Positions 60,818 through 64,000 of a DNA stretch of 64,000 nucleotides are shown one piece after another. The DNA lies in NCBI GenBank assembly GCA_029783825.1, contig JAREIK010002450.1, forward strand, positions 3,217,022 to 3,281,021, written 5' to 3'. A program made the translations under genes and the position numbers. Each line of letters begins with the position of its first letter. Position 1 is the first letter of the stretch. The DNA comes from Sapria himalayana (Eukaryota > Streptophyta > Magnoliopsida > Malpighiales > Rafflesiaceae). The notes under the pieces are model-generated. The model was not told where the DNA came from. It worked only from the letters and a program-made list of their open reading frames with translations, and did not search any database.

Positions 60818-63040
60818 TAGAGGTGTCAAATGGATTGTATTATTCAATATGATCTAGTTTTTTGTGGCTCAAATGGGCTGCCATACCGTGTTGGGAATGA
60901 TCCAATATGCTTGCTAATGAGGGCATTTGATGAGTAGAGGTTGAAAATTTATAATTATCAAATATCAATTGATGCTCTTGGTATTGAATAATGATCATTG
61001 TCTATAAGTGTCATTGTCATTATATTTGATTTTGATCGTCACAATTATCAATTTTAGTTATATCATATAATTTATTTTTTAGTATTAGTGTTTGAAAGCT
61101 AATTTGTGTATTTTTTCAATCTCTTATGAATGTTAAAAGTTTTTATAATATTTAGTTGATGTTTTATCCACTTATTTAAAATGATATTCACAATGACTAA
61201 AAAGTAAATTTTAATATTTTACTAGACATTAGAGAATTCATTAAATTACGTGCTATTTTAATTAATTCAAAAAATATAAATTTATATGATTTTTACTAAC
61301 TCAATATATCAAAATTTGTATATCTTTGTAAGATAAAGTATAATAGTAATCAATAATTAAGTATCTTGATAATTTATACTTATTCAATTAATCACTTCAT
61401 CATTTACCTATAGCTAATTGAATATAAAAGTCATCATGTATGAATATAGTATTGATTTTTATACTTGGAGGTTTGTTATAATAACTATATTTATTTTTTA
61501 TAATATTTAAATAAAATTTGTAAGTATTTATAAATTATACCATATGGTATTTGTGATTGGTTTATGTAAGTATATATAAATTTTATTGTATTATCTACTT
61601 CTTTGACCTAAACTATAAAATTTATATAGATAACTGTGTATTAAAGAAGTGAAATGATAGTCTAATATTTGAAATAATTTTATTTTTCATTTTCATATTC
61701 ATGCCACTAAAAAATAAGTATTTTTTATATTATTTAAAGGTAAACATATTACTCATGTTTCATATGCACCTAAGTACAATACAAGATATGAGAGTGCATA
61801 CAATTGTTCATAAGTTTCTAATATTGTAACAAATTTTGTTGAATTACAAAAAAGTTTTATGTTTTTTTCTAATTTATTAAAATATTTTCTTTTAGTTTTA
61901 GGCCTACTGACTTATATATATTATAAAATTCTTATAATTTTTAGATATCCTAATATATTTTAATTAATTTTGAATTTATTATAATGAGTGAGAAATTATT
62001 TTTAAGTCAGATTGTACTATTAGGTTTATTATGTGACATATATATTTAACATTAAAAATCTTAATTGAGGATCCTCTTTAATAATTCTTTTAAATAAAAT
62101 TTTTGCGACATTATTATTTATTATATTATAAAATATTATACTATATTTTTTATTTTATAATCTCTAAAAATCTTATTGAGATTGTCATATGTGGCATGAC
62201 CATTTTAAGGATATAATATCTCATGAAATTTTAATATTTTATAATTTAGTTTACAGCTATGATAATCATGGATGATGATGCATTCGAAAAGAATATAATC
62301 ATGACTAGTTCATATATCATACGTCATCAAGATATCTCAACAATATTTTCAAAGATTTTTGAATTATTATTTGTATACTAAATTTATAATTTTTTCAGAA
62401 CATTAGTCCTACAAGTTGATCTAGGGTTCCTATGATATGTGAGTTTGATATATTTTTTTTGTATTCAATGAATTATTCTAGGATTTTTCATAATTTTAAG
62501 AAGAGAACTACACTAGTAACCATTCTAACAACTAGGTCTCGTGCATACTCATATTTTGTAATTATTTTTGTAAGTGAAGTTAGTTATTGAACATAGAGTA
62601 GATTTAAATTTTATGATTTCATGATGAAATTGAGTTTGCTTAGGATACAAAACACCATATTTTTTTAGTGTATTATTCGATATCTTTTGTTGTAAGTGAA
62701 ACAAGTTATTGAACTTGGAGTAGATTTAAATTTTACGACCTCATGATTATATTGAGTTTGCCTATGATATAAAATGCAATATTTTTTAGTGTATTATTTG
62801 GTGTCTCTTGTAAGATATCTAATCTCACTATTAATTTTGTAATTATAATTTTTTTATAGTATCTATATTGTACTAAATCTTCTATAACTCCTTTAATATT
62901 TTTTCTTTTAATTATGTTAAAATAGATCCAAATTATTAAAATCTTATTCCTAATAATTTTATTTTTAATTCTATCTTTTATAATCTTACCACATATCCAA
63001 ATTATGATTATCTTTGTGACCATCATCTTTTATATATGTT
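60818..63040 (-). mobile_element. Truncated hAT element (minus strand)
   Basis: The tip TAGAGGTGTCAAATGGA starts at 60818, preceded by TTGATGAG. 61380-62480 aligns with copies B and E (reversed), for example the TTTACCTATAGCTAATTGAA zone. It has only a short GC-rich zone and no 5' end; a dispersed repeat takes over near 63040. It was probably cut by a later rearrangement. Confidence 0.65.
61300..63026 (-). pseudogene. hAT transposase pseudogene (right-hand copy)
   Basis: The N-terminal frame (63026-62733) reads IIIWICGKIIKDRIKN, then ILIIWIYFNIIKRKNIKGVI and DLVQYRYYKKIIITK, equivalent to the BED region of copies B and E, with the finger cysteines replaced. Downstream the similarity is at DNA level only, with many stops. 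Confidence 0.6.
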
Positions 63041-63440
63041 ATTTCTCGATCACCTAACATTCACTTATATAATGCATAATTGATCTCATAATCATATAAT
63101 TTTTTTTTAGTTTATTCGATACTCATATCACAACAAACTCCTTAGGTAGTTTTTTATTTGATTCATCTAATATTTATCCTATTAGATACATGTTTATCAA
63201 TATCTCAATCTTTACTTGATATGAAGTTTAGGCATTTGAAACGACTCATTTTTGATATTTTTTAATTTCTCATTTTGATTTTTATATCATTATCATTTTG
63301 AACGTGATTAAACTTATATTTTAAATATTTTATTTTATTACGACTAATCATAAACTCCATAGACTTGAGTACTGCCATCCAAAATTTTAATCTTCTACCT
63401 TATACTTCTTTAGTCTCATCAATGAACACTAATCAATATG
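63041..63440. repeat. AT-rich dispersed repeat, copy 2
   Basis: Related to 11900-12540. Shared landmarks are a TCATAATCATATAATTTTTT-like start, TTTTTTATTTGATTCATC / TTTTATTTGATGTCAATC, CTTGATATGAAGTTTAGGC / CTTGATATAGATTATAAAG and the ATTACGACTAAT word. Both copies lie to the right of a minus-strand hAT. No coding frame. Confidence 0.5.
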
Positions 63441-63452
63441 CAAATAACATAC

Positions 63453-64000
63453 TAGACATGTCAAATAGGTCGGGTGGTTGGGGCACAACCCGCGGCGTGA
63501 CTCGGTTCAGTCATGCCTAGCCCTGCACCTGGCACGGTCCAAATTTTTTTAAGCAAACATCATCATTTTGTATGATGTCTAAGGTCATTAAAAAAGTAAA
63601 GATATTATCAACAATAAAATTATTTTGATCATGTTGTTCATCTTTGTACATATTATTTATTGAGATCTCATAATTTTTAGGTATCTGTCTCTTTCGGAGA
63701 TATTTGTTTGTTTTGCATTTATTCGGGAGTTTGTTGTTCAATATGTGTCTGTGTAAGAGTATTTTTCTTTACTTTTGTTATCTTATTCTGAGGATCTACG
63801 TCTTTTGACCCATTTGATCTCTTACACTTCAAGCATGTTTTAGATTTATTTATTTTTTATTCTTTAGGGACCTCAATTTGTGCCGGAGCATTCACAGCTA
63901 GAATATGTGATTTTGTCATTTTCTTTATATCCACGAATACATCTGGTAATTGATTTGAAAGATTTTATAAATGAATAATCATTCGAACTACAAATTCACA
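63453..64000. mobile_element. Tip of a further hAT-like element, running off the right edge
   Basis: TAGACATGTCAAATAGGTCG at 63453 resembles the hAT tip of the other copies, and a GC-rich zone to 63540 has GGCACGG-like words. The rest to 64000 is AT-rich with a minus-strand frame (63517-63741) of no known family. Only one end is in view, so the type is likely but not proven. Confidence 0.45.

Overview
The window is nuclear DNA of a flowering plant. Two plant genes can be recognised by protein similarity, both on the + strand, and both are stretched by introns full of DNA transposons. The sequence is strongly AT-rich except for the GC-rich tips of hAT elements, several minisatellites and one organelle-derived insertion. 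I could not identify the species. Homology, exon borders and element ends were all read by eye, without database searches.

Gene 1 (6424-17411) is the 3' end of an SPT5 transcription elongation factor gene: three short exons (6424-7036) carry the Ser/Pro and Thr/Pro-rich C-terminal repeats, and a last exon (17163-17411) carries a KOW-type module, after an intron of about 10.1 kb. Its earlier exons lie beyond the left edge. Gene 2 (34798 to beyond 58368) is an oxysterol-binding protein-related (ORP) lipid transfer gene: PH domain exons at 34798-35693, a linker exon at 42907-43003, an exon entering the sterol-binding core at 57926-58368, and the rest beyond the right edge. Its introns are about 7.2 kb, 14.9 kb and more than 5.6 kb.

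Region by region: 1-175 is the N-terminus of a hAT transposase; 176-2310 holds a 64-bp direct repeat, a poly-G minisatellite, a nearly pure A/T block and a C-rich minisatellite; 2335-5318 is a decayed hAT element; 5441-6112 is a hAT MITE; 7460-13260 holds nested hAT elements in the SPT5 intron; 13270-17140 is AT-rich with a copia RT relic; 17412-24550 is intergenic with a LINE relic and a tandem array of about 498-bp units; 24558-32381 is a MULE of about 7.8 kb carrying a decayed mudrA-type transposase and a decayed plant mobile domain (PMD) gene; 32388-34790 is a minisatellite of about 2.4 kb that runs up to the ORP start codon. Inside the ORP introns are a nearly complete hAT (36848-40808), a small hAT MITE (43195-43610), a hAT tandem dimer of 8.35 kb (46707-55056) with one perfect 8-bp target duplication and an organellar DNA insert, and further hAT relics to the right edge.

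The most unusual object is the hAT dimer: two diverged, head-to-tail copies of one element whose internal ends touch, share a TA and lack a target duplication, while the outer ends carry a perfect one. It looks as if the pair moved as a single transposon, or formed by precise duplication in place. No intact autonomous transposase is present; the elements are relics, and several share inactivating changes.
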